The notes beneath the pieces are model-generated. The model did not search any database. It saw only the letters and a program-made list of their open reading frames with translations, and was not told the origin of the DNA. From Acidipila sp. (lineage in GTDB: Bacteria > Acidobacteriota > Terriglobia > Acidiferrales > UBA7541), in contig JAAFGT010000001.1 of assembly GCA_010365215.1 (NCBI GenBank), positions 1 to 64,000 on the forward strand: a stretch of 64,000 nt of DNA. Direction: 5' to 3'. Shown one piece after another: positions 18,886 to 28,230 of this stretch (the stretch's first letter is position 1; each line of letters opens with the position of its first letter). Position numbers and translations under genes: made by a program.

Positions 18886-19556
18886 GCAATGGAACCGAGA
18901 CGGTAGCCCACGCCGCGAACGGTGTGAATGAGCTTGGTGCGGTGGTTGTGGTCGATTTTCTGGCGCAAGCGGTTGACGTAGACCTCGACCAGGTTGGTCT
19001 CGCTGTCAAAGTGGCTATCCCAGACGTGCTCGATGATCTCTGTGCGGCTGACCATTTCCGGGGCGCGCAGCAACAGAAACTCCAGGAAGGCAAATTCCTT
19101 GGTGGTTAGCGGGATGGCGCTGCTTCCGCGCTTGGCACGGCGGCGATGACGATCCAGCTCCAGATCAGCGTAATGCAGATTGGCGGAGGTCTTGTGGAAT
19201 CCGCGGCGGATTAGCGCGCGCACTCGAGCTTTGAGCTCGGCCAGGGCGAATGGCTTGATCAGGTAGTCGTCAGCGCCGGCATCCAGGCCTTCGACGCGTT
19301 GCTCGACCAGGCTGCGCGCGGTTAACATCAGGATTGGCGATTCGACGCCGGCCTGACGGAGTTCCCGGCAGACTTCGATGCCGCTGAGACCCGGCAGACG
19401 GACGTCCAGCAGAATAGCGTCATAGAGGGTATCAGTGCCCAACTCCAGTCCATGCTCCCCGGTTTCCGCCACATCCACCGCGTAGGCATTCTCGCGGAGG
19501 GCGCGGGCAATGAAACTGGCCACCTTGCGCTCGTCTTCAACCAACAATATCCGCAT
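18882..19556 (-). CDS. OmpR-family response regulator
   Basis: DNA-binding partner of the histidine kinase encoded next. The receiver (about 1-115) starts MRILLVEDERKVA and has the phospho-accepting Asp in AILLDVRLPGLSG and the Lys in DDYLIKPFA. The C-terminal winged helix (about 125-224) has TTKEFAFLEFLL and the recognition helix NLVEVYVNRLRQKID. I choose the ATG at 19556 and not a start three codons earlier, because a TATAAT box ends only 7 bases before it. That spacing suggests a leaderless mRNA. The gene overlaps the kinase gene by four bases, the usual sign of a coupled two-component pair. Confidence 0.93.
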   Translation of the reverse strand: MRILLVEDERKVASFIARALRENAYAVDVAETGEHGLELGTDTLYDAILLDVRLPGLSGIEVCRELRQAGVESPILMLTARSLVEQRVEGLDAGADDYLIKPFALAELKARVRALIRRGFHKTSANLHYADLELDRHRRRAKRGSSAIPLTTKEFAFLEFLLLRAPEMVSRTEIIEHVWDSHFDSETNLVEVYVNRLRQKIDHNHRTKLIHTVRGVGYRLGSIA

Positions 19557-19563
19557 GGAACAC

Positions 19564-19569
19564 ATTATA
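19564..19569 (-). promoter_or_regulatory. TATAAT -10 box placed for a leaderless transcript
   Basis: A perfect TATAAT on the minus strand ends 7 bases before the response regulator ATG, so transcription would start at or next to the start codon. The -35 candidate TGTAAC 16 bases upstream is poor. No ribosome binding site is present before the ATG, which fits. Confidence 0.45.
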
Positions 19570-19649
19570 GGCCGACCCGGGCGCGGTTACAGCAGAGATG
19601 TAAGCTGGGGCGGCTGATTGCGACATGCTGCTGATAGCCGCCGCTGATG

Positions 19650-20717
19650 CTAGCGCTGGCTTGCAAGGTGTTCAGCGATGGCATCGCCTACGTCTTTCGT
19701 TTTCGCCTTACCCCCGATATCCGGCGTCCGCGCCGCGGGATTTGCGAGGACGGCTTGAATGGCGGCTTCGATAGAGTCCGCCGCAGCTGTTTCACCAAGA
19801 TGCCGCAGCATGAGCGCGCCCGACCAGATCTGCCCAATCGGATTGGCGATGCCTTTGCCGGCGATGTCTGGCGCCGATCCGTGAACCGGCTCAAACATGG
19901 AAGGGTACTCTCGCTCGGGATTCAGATTGGCCGATGGAGCGATGCCTATGGAGCCGACGACGGCCGGGCCGAGGTCGGACAAAATGTCGCCGAACAGGTT
20001 GGAGCCGACCACCACATCGAACCAATCCGGATGGCGCACGAAATGCGCCGTGAGGATATCGATGTGATATTGGTCGGTGCGAACGTCAGGAAATTCCTTG
20101 GCGATGGCGGCAAAGCGTTCGTCCCAGAAGGGCATGGTAAAAATAATGCCGTTGGACTTGGTGGCGGAAGTCAGGTGGCTGCGGCGCTTGCGGGCCAGCG
20201 CGAAAGCGTAACGCATAATCCTGTCGCATCCGCGGCGAGTGAACACAGTCTGCTGGACGGCCAGCTCGTCTTCCGTGTTCTGGTAGAGCCGGCCGCCGAT
20301 ATCGGAATACTCGCCTTCGTTATTCTCGCGAACGATGCAGAAATCAATCTGCCCGGGCTCGAAATTCTTGATGGGCGGGTCGATGCCTTTGAATAAGCGG
20401 ACCGGGCGCAGATTGACGTACTGGCGGAAGTTGCGGCGGATAGGAATCAGCAATCCCCACAGAGAAACGTGATCGGGAACCCCGGGATGCCCGACGGCGC
20501 CGAGGAAGATAGCGTCGAACTTGCCGAGCTGCTCGATGCCATCCGCTGGCATCATGCGGCCGGTTTTGGCGTAAGTTTCGCAGCTCCAGTCGAAGTAATG
20601 CCAGGAGAATGTGGCTCCGAAGCGGCGGCCGGCGGCATCGACGGCACGCACGCCCTCGGGCACCACTTCTCGCCCGATTCCATCCCCTGCGATAACGGCG
20701 ATCTTGTGGGTTTTCAT
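19650..20717 (-). CDS. Tartrate / D-malate dehydrogenase-type (isopropylmalate dehydrogenase family)
   Basis: A 355-residue beta-decarboxylating dehydrogenase acting on a 2-hydroxy acid with NAD+ and a divalent metal. The ATG at 20717 opens with HKIAVIAGDGIGREVVPEGV. The stretch LGAVGHPGVPDHVSLWGLLIPIRRNF is typical of the TtuC/DmlA branch (tartrate dehydrogenase/decarboxylase, D-malate dehydrogenase) and not of LeuB. Substrate and metal residues appear in NLRPVR, ENNEGEYS, the catalytic TKSNG Lys and DVVVGSNLFGDILSD, and the nucleotide loop EPVHGSAPDIAGKGIANP. It is followed by an MFS gene on the same strand in the opposite direction of reading, and lies in a region with other hydroxy-acid genes. 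Tartrate or D-malate is the best guess. Confidence 0.85.
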   Translation of the reverse strand: MKTHKIAVIAGDGIGREVVPEGVRAVDAAGRRFGATFSWHYFDWSCETYAKTGRMMPADGIEQLGKFDAIFLGAVGHPGVPDHVSLWGLLIPIRRNFRQYVNLRPVRLFKGIDPPIKNFEPGQIDFCIVRENNEGEYSDIGGRLYQNTEDELAVQQTVFTRRGCDRIMRYAFALARKRRSHLTSATKSNGIIFTMPFWDERFAAIAKEFPDVRTDQYHIDILTAHFVRHPDWFDVVVGSNLFGDILSDLGPAVVGSIGIAPSANLNPEREYPSMFEPVHGSAPDIAGKGIANPIGQIWSGALMLRHLGETAAADSIEAAIQAVLANPAARTPDIGGKAKTKDVGDAIAEHLASQR

Positions 20718-20842
20718 AAACGGTTCAACTCGATTGTGATTTTCTGAATGCCAACAGTCCGCTGGCAATTGTGGATGAGTTTGTGCGGGCGGGCGAGGAG
20801 TAATTTATTAAAAACCGTTTATCCCCAAATGGAGAGGAAAAC

Positions 20843-22159
20843 TCAGGCGGGCAGGGACTTGCCCCGGGTCTCTTCGCCGAAGGGAATCAGCGCGAGTCCG
20901 AAGAGGAATGCGATAGAGGTCAAGGCCACGGGGATGCCGATGGTTTGGAAATGCCGAACTCCGGCGCCGACTAGAAACGTGATACCGGCGCCTGCGAAGC
21001 GGCCTACCGAAGTGGAAAAAGCGAAAGCGCTGGCGCGGCATTCGGTGCGATATTGCTCGGGCACCCACAGCGTGTACAGCGCAAAGTTCGCGCCACCCAC
21101 GCCGAGAAAAAACAGGCACACCATGAACCAGGGAAGCGCGTTCTGCTCCAGGTAGAAGATGTAGCCGAAGCCCACGGAAATGAAAACCAGCATCAGCGAA
21201 AAAAACACCGCCAGCGCCGCTCGCCGGCCGATGCGCTCCGCCAGAATTGGCGCGATGAGGCATCCCAGAATCGTTCCCACGGAGAGAATCATCGTGGCGT
21301 AGGAAGCCAATTGGGCCCGCTGCGGGACGCTGTAACCGGCACCCGCCGCGAGGAAGGTTACAGACGCGGGAACATAAACCGAGCCAGCCCACAGTCCAAT
21401 AATGGAGACCAGCATGTAAGCAGAATTTAGAACTGTGCGGCGCCGGTATTCCGGAGAAAAAAGGTAGAAGAAGGAACGCCGCGCGCCCCATTCCTTTTGT
21501 AGTTGGCCGCGCTTCTGCGACCAGCGGCTGGGTTCGCTGACCCCGTAATAGATGAGCACGACGAAAAGCGCCGGGAGCCCGCCTACCAGGAACATGGCCC
21601 GCCATCCATAACGATTGCCGATGAAGTAGTTGGCCAGCGCGGCAAGAAAAAAGCCGAAATAGTAGCCGGTATGCATCAATCCCGCGCCCATTTTTCGGCG
21701 ATCTTCCGGCCACTCCTCGGCGATGAAGGTGCCGCCCATGGACCACTCACCGCCAATGCCGATCCCCGCCAAGAGCCGGAAGACGGCGAGAGTCCAGACG
21801 GTGGTCGCCACTGCACTCAAAAGAGTGAACACGGAAAAGAAAAGTATGGTGATGGCCAGCGTGCGCACCCGGCCGAAACGGTCGGCGATGGGACCCCATA
21901 CGAGCGACAAGCCCCAGCCGACCAGGAAGAGGGCGAACAGCAGGCCGCCGTAGTAGCCAACATTGGCGGTGGTGGGCGCAATGCCTGAACGGGGCAGCAG
22001 ATCTTGCAAGGCGGGGACCAGAACCATGGCGTAGATGAAAGAATCCATGCCGTCGAGAGCCCATCCGCCCCATGCCGCCCAGAAACCGCGGATTTGGTTG
22101 CGGGTCAGCGGCGTGCGAGCGGAGTGAATCGGCGCGGATTCAAGATTTGCGCGAGCCAT
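20843..22159 (-). CDS. MFS transporter
   Basis: An integral inner-membrane carrier of about 438 residues with 12 predicted membrane helices. The loop between helices 2 and 3 carries the MFS signature GPIADRFGRVRTLA, and helix 4-5 has GIGGEWSMGGTFIAEEWPEDRRK, which is typical of the sugar/metabolite:H+ symporter branch. The second half has the matching ERIGRRAALA. I place the start at ATG 22159, just before the charged stretch and helix 1; there is no clear ribosome site, and an upstream TTG is possible. It lies 125 bp upstream of the dehydrogenase gene on the same strand, so it may import that enzyme's substrate. The substrate is not known. Confidence 0.85.
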   Translation of the reverse strand: MARANLESAPIHSARTPLTRNQIRGFWAAWGGWALDGMDSFIYAMVLVPALQDLLPRSGIAPTTANVGYYGGLLFALFLVGWGLSLVWGPIADRFGRVRTLAITILFFSVFTLLSAVATTVWTLAVFRLLAGIGIGGEWSMGGTFIAEEWPEDRRKMGAGLMHTGYYFGFFLAALANYFIGNRYGWRAMFLVGGLPALFVVLIYYGVSEPSRWSQKRGQLQKEWGARRSFFYLFSPEYRRRTVLNSAYMLVSIIGLWAGSVYVPASVTFLAAGAGYSVPQRAQLASYATMILSVGTILGCLIAPILAERIGRRAALAVFFSLMLVFISVGFGYIFYLEQNALPWFMVCLFFLGVGGANFALYTLWVPEQYRTECRASAFAFSTSVGRFAGAGITFLVGAGVRHFQTIGIPVALTSIAFLFGLALIPFGEETRGKSLPA

Positions 22160-22293
22160 CGGGAGGCATGGTACATGAAAGATGTTTCTGAAAGAAGTTT
22201 CTGAACGAAGGATGCCGCGCGCGATCGAGTTCAAGTCGAGTTAGAGTCCAGCTGTTCCGTGGCGTTTGTGATTGCTAATTCGATCGCGCCGGC

Positions 22294-22707
22294 TCAGCGG
22301 CGGCGAAGCGCGTCGATGCTCCACGGGCCGGGGCCAGCCGCGGAAAAGTAAAGCCACACAAAGCTGAAAAGGACGGCCGGAGTGCCGCCGTTGAGAACCG
22401 GCCAGAACCCTTTACCTGCGTGCCCCATGAAATAGGCCACAGCCATTTCGCCCGACAGCAGGAAAGCAACAGGGCGCGTGAACAAACCCACCAGCAGGAG
22501 CACGCCGCCCACCAACTCCAGGGCGCCGCCGAAACCCGGAAGCGAGTTGAGTGGCGCGGTGCCGCCGCCGGGCATGACGGCCGCAGGAAACGCGAGCAGC
22601 TTCGCTGAGCCGAACTGCGCGAAGAGGAATGCGGCAACGATGCGCAGGATGCTAAGGAAATATGGCGCCCAGGATTTCCAGCGCGCTAAAAGACTTGTGT
22701 CACTCAT
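22294..22707 (-). CDS. DoxX family membrane protein
   Basis: A 137-residue protein with four membrane helices and the DoxX pattern: RIVAAFLFAQFGSAKL in helix 1, LPGFGGALELVGGVLLLVGLFTRP in the middle and EMAVAYFMGH before the last helices. GGGGGAG lies 6 bases before the ATG. DoxX-like proteins are small quinone-linked or redox-related membrane proteins whose role is often unclear. It follows the alpha/beta hydrolase gene after 51 bp on the same strand and may be co-transcribed with it. Confidence 0.87.
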   Translation of the reverse strand: MSDTSLLARWKSWAPYFLSILRIVAAFLFAQFGSAKLLAFPAAVMPGGGTAPLNSLPGFGGALELVGGVLLLVGLFTRPVAFLLSGEMAVAYFMGHAGKGFWPVLNGGTPAVLFSFVWLYFSAAGPGPWSIDALRRR

Positions 22708-22758
22708 GGCTCTCCCCCATTTCGTGGCTAGACATTGTCGCTCCCAGGTTTATGCGCA

Positions 22759-23820
22759 CTACATCATGGGTTGTCTGGAGATAGCTTGGCCGGAGATAGC
22801 TTGGCTGGAGGGCGCATCGTGCTGCACGTCCGCGATAAATTTTCCGATAGCGGATACAACCTGCGCGGCCGGTTTCTCGCGCAAGACCATGGAGGCGTGC
22901 GTTGAATTGGCAATGACGATGGGTCCTTGACCGCGGCTCGACTTCGCGGCGATCGACGCAAGGTACTCGAGATAGCCTTTGCGCCATGCAATCACATCCT
23001 GGATTGTCTCCTTACCTTCGGGTCCACGCAACTCTGAGCTGGCCAGCATTAGCACCGGCAGATCGCCGAATTTCTGCACGTCCATGGTTTGCCATGCGGT
23101 CTTCGGCAGCGCGCCGTAATAGGCGACGGCTGTGCCGGGGGAAGAAGTGCGAGCCAGGCCGGCACGGTATTGCGCCAGTGCACCACCCTCGAAGCTCTTG
23201 CCGGTCAAATGGGATCCGAGTCGTGCCACGCCCAGGCCTCCGGCAACCCATGCGGCAACGCAAAATCGGTTGCAGGCCGGCAGGGCCATGGCTTGTTCGC
23301 GGGAGCCGTGGAAGTCCTCGAGCATATCCTTTGGGTTACCCGGCTCGAGTAGAACCAGGGCGGCGACGTCTTGTGGATGCTGCGAAGCGTAAATTTGCGC
23401 AAAGTTCGCGCCCAAGGAATGGCCTACGTAGACGAAGGGAGTTTTTATCTGTGCAGCGGCGACAATCTCGGAAAGTTCAGACGCAGCGGCCAGACCGTCG
23501 AAAGATTTTCCGCCGCCATCGCTCCACCCGAGCCCTGGTCTATCGAACGAGCAGACGCGGGCGAATTTTGCCAGAGCCGGCTGAATTCGGTACCAGTGTG
23601 TAGACCAGCCACCAAGTCCGGAATCCAGGACAATAGTGGTCGCCCCGCTACCGGCGCAGAGAACGTGAATCTGGCGGTTATCAACTACGACCATTCGCCC
23701 AGGCAGAGGCAGGTTGCGGCGATCGATGAGCGAGCCGATTTGCTGGTAGATGGCGCCAGCCAGAATGCAAACCAGCGCGAAAATTCCGATCCACTTAGCG
23801 ATACGCCAGATTATGGCCAT
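22759..23820 (-). CDS. Membrane-anchored alpha/beta hydrolase
   Basis: A 353-residue alpha/beta-fold hydrolase. Residues about 5-25 are one hydrophobic segment (WIGIFALVCILAGAIYQQIG), so the enzyme is probably anchored or exported. The oxyanion stretch LDSGLGGWSTHW, RPGLGWSD and the nucleophile elbow GHSLGANF (Ser in GxSxG, near residue 136) are present, with a likely catalytic His in NSTHASMV near residue 320. A GGAG lies 5 bases before the ATG. The last residues carry a short duplication (QAISGQAIS) from a 15-bp tandem repeat, outside the fold. The substrate is unknown. DoxX follows after 51 bp. Confidence 0.85.
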   Translation of the reverse strand: MAIIWRIAKWIGIFALVCILAGAIYQQIGSLIDRRNLPLPGRMVVVDNRQIHVLCAGSGATTIVLDSGLGGWSTHWYRIQPALAKFARVCSFDRPGLGWSDGGGKSFDGLAAASELSEIVAAAQIKTPFVYVGHSLGANFAQIYASQHPQDVAALVLLEPGNPKDMLEDFHGSREQAMALPACNRFCVAAWVAGGLGVARLGSHLTGKSFEGGALAQYRAGLARTSSPGTAVAYYGALPKTAWQTMDVQKFGDLPVLMLASSELRGPEGKETIQDVIAWRKGYLEYLASIAAKSSRGQGPIVIANSTHASMVLREKPAAQVVSAIGKFIADVQHDAPSSQAISGQAISRQPMM

Positions 23821-24026
23821 GGTTACTCCGGTACTTCGCGATGGACGCCTGGATCACGTGGATCGGCGAACGAACGAATCCACTCTGTCATAACGTTCTA
23901 CGACAAGCACGGTCAACAGGTTCCATCATGCCGGAGGGTCGCAGCAGGAGGCGGCACACGGATCACGCCGCGAAGTATCTTCTCTACGAGAAGTGTGGTG
24001 CGCTTAAAGAGCTTCGCACATCCCTG

Positions 24027-25082
24027 TCACTTGGGCGTTGACGGGCTCAGCGCTTGAGCCGTCGAACCAGTGGGCGCGATAGCGATGGCGATGCGCTTAG
24101 GAACGCGACCTACTTTCACGCGGCTTAGTTCGCGGCGGCCTTTTACATCGAAGATTGAAACGTCGTCGCTGTCGGTATTGCTTACCGCTGCAAGTTTTCC
24201 GTCGGGGGAGAAGACCACCCAGTTAGGGCCGTCGCCAGTGGGTAAATGCCCGGTAAATGTCTTCGACTTTAAATCATAGAAATAAATACCGTCGTCGAGC
24301 ATGCTGGTGACCCACAGCTCGCTTTCGTCGGGTGTAAGCGCCAAGCCGTGCGTGAGCGTGTCGGGCGTTTCAAACCGGCGAGGACGTGCCGGCCCGGGAT
24401 TTACGGACGGCATTTCCACGCGCTCGATCACTTTCTTGCCGGCAATGTCCACCACCTCAAAGCCGTGAAGATCGCTGACGGCCACATACATGGTGCGGCC
24501 ATCCCTGGAAAGAATGAACGGCCGGGTGCGGCCGCCCAAGGGAATGTGAGCGGAATAGTCCATTTTTTCGAAATCGACCACATCAATCTCGTGCCCGCCC
24601 ATGGAGCTGACAAACGTGTAGCGATTGCTTCCCATGTTCACGGAATTGTGGGGTTCCTTAATGGGGAGAACCTTGACAATTTTTTGTTGGGGCACATCGA
24701 TGATCGCGACACTGTCACCATCGCGGATGGGCACGGTGACATAGTGGCCATCCGGAGTGACTGCGCACTGGTTAGGCTTGCCCGGAAGCTTCACGGTACC
24801 AAGAATCTTGTCAGTCGTGGTGTCCGAAATGATCAGCGTGTGATCGACCTCACTCGTGGTAAAGAGGCGCCGGCCATCGGGCGTGAGTGCGACGCAGTGG
24901 ACGTCTTTACCGACGGGAATATCGCGAATAACCTTTAACGTAGCCAGATCGATGACGGATACGGCGTTACCCTTGCTATTGCCAACGTAGAGAAGCCAAT
25001 TGTCCGTAGCGGAGATCGCGGGCAAGCTCAAGACTAAAGAAAATGAAATGCTGAGGACAAGGTTGGCAAGTTTGCAGCGCAT
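24027..25082 (-). CDS. Secreted YVTN beta-propeller protein
   Basis: A 351-residue protein with a signal peptide (RCKLANLVLSISFSLVLSLPAISA) and seven or so beta-propeller blades of the YVTN/cytochrome-d1-like type. Recurrent blade text includes LLYVGNSKGNAVSVIDLATLK, CVALTPDGRRLFTT, VVFSPDGKLAAVSNTDSDDVSIFD and CAVTPDGHYVTVP. No haem or metal motif is visible. Such proteins bind partners at the cell surface or in the periplasm; many sit near transport genes. It stands alone between oppositely spaced neighbours, with the hydrolase gene starting 206 bp downstream. Confidence 0.85.
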   Translation of the reverse strand: MRCKLANLVLSISFSLVLSLPAISATDNWLLYVGNSKGNAVSVIDLATLKVIRDIPVGKDVHCVALTPDGRRLFTTSEVDHTLIISDTTTDKILGTVKLPGKPNQCAVTPDGHYVTVPIRDGDSVAIIDVPQQKIVKVLPIKEPHNSVNMGSNRYTFVSSMGGHEIDVVDFEKMDYSAHIPLGGRTRPFILSRDGRTMYVAVSDLHGFEVVDIAGKKVIERVEMPSVNPGPARPRRFETPDTLTHGLALTPDESELWVTSMLDDGIYFYDLKSKTFTGHLPTGDGPNWVVFSPDGKLAAVSNTDSDDVSIFDVKGRRELSRVKVGRVPKRIAIAIAPTGSTAQALSPSTPK

Positions 25083-25253
25083 GACCCGGACCGCCTTTTT
25101 CCGGTGTTTGTAAATTTAACCCGAAGCGCCCAATCGAACTTCCAGCGCTCGATCTGATTTCCAGCATACCTATGGGTATCCGTGGCAGTCAACGCAGGAG
25201 TTCTGAAGATTCACTGAAGTTGGCTTTAATTTAAACGAAAGGCACTCGAAACA

Positions 25254-26558
25254 CTAAACCGGCGCTGCCGGGCTTTCACGCCCTTGTCTGATGAATAGCA
25301 TGAGGATCGAGGACAGAAAGAGGCTGCCCACGAGATATAACATCCCGGCAGCAAAGGAGTGTGTGCGCGTCACAAGGAGTCCCATCATCATGGGTCCGAC
25401 GAACCCTCCCAGATTCCCTACTGAGTTGATTAGCCCGAAGCTGGCGGCGGCTGCTGACTCGCTCAGGAACTGTGTAGGGATCGGCCAGAAAGCGGGATGA
25501 AAGGCGAAGTAGCCCATGCCTACGAAAGTGAACATGGTGACGGACAAGGCGACGTTTGCGCGAAAAAGCACCGCCAGCAGAAGCGCGGCTCCGCAACAGA
25601 AGATGGCGATCGATGCATGCCAGCGGCGTTCGCGCGTTCGGTCGGAGTGCCAGCCGTTTATTTGCTGGCTCAGGAGTCCCGCCAAGTACGGCAAACCGGC
25701 CAGGAGGGTAACTTTGAAATCGGTGAGGCCGGAAAGGCGTTTCAGAATTGTCGGCAGCCAGAAGGAAATGCCGTAGCCGCCGGTGAGCGCGAAGAAATAG
25801 GCTACTGTCAGGAGCATGACGTCGCGGTGACGGAATGCCTCCCAAACGCTGAACTTACGCACCTCTTGCTTGGCTTGTTTCTCTTTGAGCAATTCTTCGG
25901 TGATCCACTCGCGCTCGTCGGGGGCCAGCCATTTCGCTTGGGTGGGCCAATCGGTGAGATAGAAGATGGTGACAATGCCGAAGACGATTGCGGGAATGCC
26001 TTCCAGAATAAACAGCCATCGCCAGCCCCGCATACCCAGCCAGCTAAGTCCTAGCATCCAGCCCGCCAAAGGCGAGCCAATGATAAAAGAGACCGGATAG
26101 GCGGCATAGAAAAAGGCAATTACCTTGGCGCGGTCTTCATACCGGAACCAGTGAGTGAGGTAGACGACGACGGCGGGGAAAAAACCGGCTTCCGCGGCGC
26201 CCACAAAGAAACGCACGGTATAAAATCCGTGAGCGGTGTGGATGAAACTCATCAGAACAGTGGCGATTCCCCAGGAAATCATGATGCGGGCGATCCACCG
26301 GCGAGCGCTCCAGCGCTCGGCAATTAAAGCTCCGGGTATTTCCAGCACGAAATATCCCAGAAAAAAAATGCCGGCGCCAAGGCCAACCACGCGGTCGTCA
26401 AAACCCAGGTCCTTGGGCATCTGCAGAGCGGCAGCGCCCACGTTCATACGATCAAGGAAATTGATAACGTAAAGAACGAACAGGTAGGGCATCAAGCGCC
26501 GCGCTATATGGCGGCGGGCGCGCTGCCCCACATCGGTAGCCGGGGTTTCAACGGCCAT
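25254..26558 (-). CDS. MFS transporter, anion:cation symporter family (tartrate/sugar-acid type)
   Basis: A 434-residue inner-membrane carrier with 12 helices. The first helix region PYLFVLYVINFLDRMNVGAAALQMPKDLG, the FFLGYFVLEIPGALIAERWSARRWIARIMISWG stretch and the cytoplasmic loop RVRFFVGAAEAGFFPAVVVYLTHWF are hallmarks of the ACS family, whose members import tartrate, glucarate, rhamnonate, 4-hydroxyphenylacetate and similar acids with protons. The context fits: an IlvD/Edd-type dehydratase, a D-2-hydroxyacid dehydrogenase and a tartrate-type dehydrogenase lie within 7 kb. A sugar acid or hydroxy acid is the likely cargo. The gene starts at ATG 26558 without a clear ribosome site. Confidence 0.88.
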   Translation of the reverse strand: MAVETPATDVGQRARRHIARRLMPYLFVLYVINFLDRMNVGAAALQMPKDLGFDDRVVGLGAGIFFLGYFVLEIPGALIAERWSARRWIARIMISWGIATVLMSFIHTAHGFYTVRFFVGAAEAGFFPAVVVYLTHWFRYEDRAKVIAFFYAAYPVSFIIGSPLAGWMLGLSWLGMRGWRWLFILEGIPAIVFGIVTIFYLTDWPTQAKWLAPDEREWITEELLKEKQAKQEVRKFSVWEAFRHRDVMLLTVAYFFALTGGYGISFWLPTILKRLSGLTDFKVTLLAGLPYLAGLLSQQINGWHSDRTRERRWHASIAIFCCGAALLLAVLFRANVALSVTMFTFVGMGYFAFHPAFWPIPTQFLSESAAAASFGLINSVGNLGGFVGPMMMGLLVTRTHSFAAGMLYLVGSLFLSSILMLFIRQGRESPAAPV

Positions 26559-26822
26559 AGGGAAGCAGGTCTAGCGGTAATAGATTTCCAGGCAGCAGTT
26601 TGACGGCAGAGAATTTCAACGTTGGTATTCCTCCGTTTTTCCGACGAACACCAGAGAAGCGGAAGCCCTGCGACAGCTTAGAGAGCCACAAGAGCAAAAG
26701 CAAATGCCTGCGAGCTGCCGTGTAGGCGAAGGGGTTGGGGCAAATTCTGAATTACGGGAAGTAAGTTAGAAGATGCAGGGGCGGCGCGAGCCGCGCCGCC
26801 TCTGCGGTGACGCTGAAAAAAT

Positions 26823-27908
26823 TTACTGCAGTGTTTCGTAAACCTGAACGGATGCGGACTTGGTTCCGTGATGTGGTACACCGACGTAGAACCGGTTGGT
26901 TTCCGGGACCAGAATTGCGGTCTTGGCGCGGAAAGACGTGGGCACATGTCCGACGCGCTCCAAGTGGTTGGCATCCCTGATTTCAAAGATGTCCGTGAAA
27001 CCGCTGCCGGCAAAATAGATGCGCTTCTGAGCGGAGCTGAAGGAAGCGTCATCCACCATCGCCGCAGCGGCTACGCTGGTGACCAGTTTCCCGGTATCCG
27101 AATCCAGAACGTAAAGCTTAGGGGGCGTGCGACCACCAACGTACAGGCGATGATTGGCCGCATCGTAGGAGATGGTGGTGAGGCCTTTGGCGCCTGGAAC
27201 GGGCCATGTGGCGACTACGGTGCGCTTCTGGCGGTCGATCACTTCGACGGTGCTCTTCCCGCGGACGTCAACGAAGATGCGGTTGCTCGAGGGATCGAAA
27301 GCCATCGCTTCCACGTCGTCGGAATCCATTTTGATTTCGCCGACCTTGGCGGATGACGTGGTGTCGATGATATCCAGATACGCCTCAGGAAGTTTGGCGT
27401 CCTTGCCGCCATCGACGACATAGAGATACTTGGTTGCTGGATCGTAACCGCTGGAGTCCGCGCCTTCCCGGACTTTTATCGTGCCGTTCGTCTTGTAGGT
27501 GGTCGTGTCGTACATCTTGACCTCGCCCAGGTCGCTATCTACCACGAAAAGCTTTTTCAGATCGCCCCGATAGAGGAGTGAATGGGGGGCCTTGACGTCG
27601 GTAATGGTGTGAATCAGTTTGTTGGAGGCGGTATCGAAAACCAGCACTTTCGAGTTTTCTTCGGCGGTAGAGAAAAGCCGCTTGCCTTCCAGGTCGATGG
27701 CAAAATGATCGAAATCGCCGTCTTTTAGATCGGGCAATGGAATGGTGGCCACCAACTTTACAGGCGCCTTTTCCATAGACTTGGCACTCTTGGCAGGAGC
27801 CATTTTGTGAGACTTGGCAGGCTTGGCAGGCGCTTCTTTCTGAGCCTTGGCAACTAGCGGAGCTCCCGCGAACAGTCCTGCGACGAACAAAATCTTAATT
27901 CTATTCAC
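26823..27908 (-). CDS. Secreted YncE-like beta-propeller protein
   Basis: A 361-residue exported propeller protein. I start it at GTG 27908, because GGAGG lies 5 bases upstream and the product then begins with a good signal peptide (NRIKILFVAGLFAGAPLVAKAQ); the ATG four codons earlier overlaps that ribosome site. After cleavage comes a Lys/Ala/Pro-rich linker (about residues 23-50), then propeller blades starting VATIPLPDLKDGDFDHFAIDLEGKRLF. A paralogue begins at 63,406, with the same blade text IPLPDLKGGDFDHFDVDL. Two GC-rich hairpins sit in the leader. The function is unknown; a signalling or binding role is likely. Confidence 0.85.
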   Translation of the reverse strand: MNRIKILFVAGLFAGAPLVAKAQKEAPAKPAKSHKMAPAKSAKSMEKAPVKLVATIPLPDLKDGDFDHFAIDLEGKRLFSTAEENSKVLVFDTASNKLIHTITDVKAPHSLLYRGDLKKLFVVDSDLGEVKMYDTTTYKTNGTIKVREGADSSGYDPATKYLYVVDGGKDAKLPEAYLDIIDTTSSAKVGEIKMDSDDVEAMAFDPSSNRIFVDVRGKSTVEVIDRQKRTVVATWPVPGAKGLTTISYDAANHRLYVGGRTPPKLYVLDSDTGKLVTSVAAAAMVDDASFSSAQKRIYFAGSGFTDIFEIRDANHLERVGHVPTSFRAKTAILVPETNRFYVGVPHHGTKSASVQVYETLQ

Positions 27909-27965
27909 CTTATCCTCCATTACTGAATTAATTGCGCGCTTAGACTTTGCTGGCGACGGACTCAG

Positions 27966-28008
27966 GGCCGGCCATTCCGGCCATCGGTCGCACCCGGAGC
28001 GGTGCGAC
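27966..28008 (-). promoter_or_regulatory. Two adjacent hairpins in the leader of the YncE-like gene
   Basis: GGCCGG/CCGGCC (27,966-27,982) and GTCGCACC/GGTGCGAC (27,987-28,008) are perfect stem-loops with 5- and 6-base loops, 58-100 bases before the start at 27,908. A third inverted repeat, TCGCGA/TCGCGA, is at 28,063-28,080. They could be an mRNA leader structure or protein sites. The rest of 28,081-28,230 has no feature beyond an AT-rich stretch. Confidence 0.35.
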
Positions 28009-28230
28009 GCAAAGCTGGCCGCCAGGCGGATACCCCACAAGGAGTCGTTCAATGCCAGTAAGTCGCGAATAGTATCGCGATAGCTACGCTCATGTACTTA
28101 ATTTTTTGTTAAACAATATTCAGGTTAAACGCCTTGGCCGACACGGAGGGCGGACGTAACTTTCACAAAGAGAAATCCAAACAAGTTCAATCGGCATGTT
28201 CGCTATGAGAAAAATCAGCCAGGCAAATCC

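Noticed and set aside
20808-21746. 312-codon minus-strand frame inside the MFS gene
   Set aside because: Arg-rich out-of-frame shadow of a clear membrane carrier.
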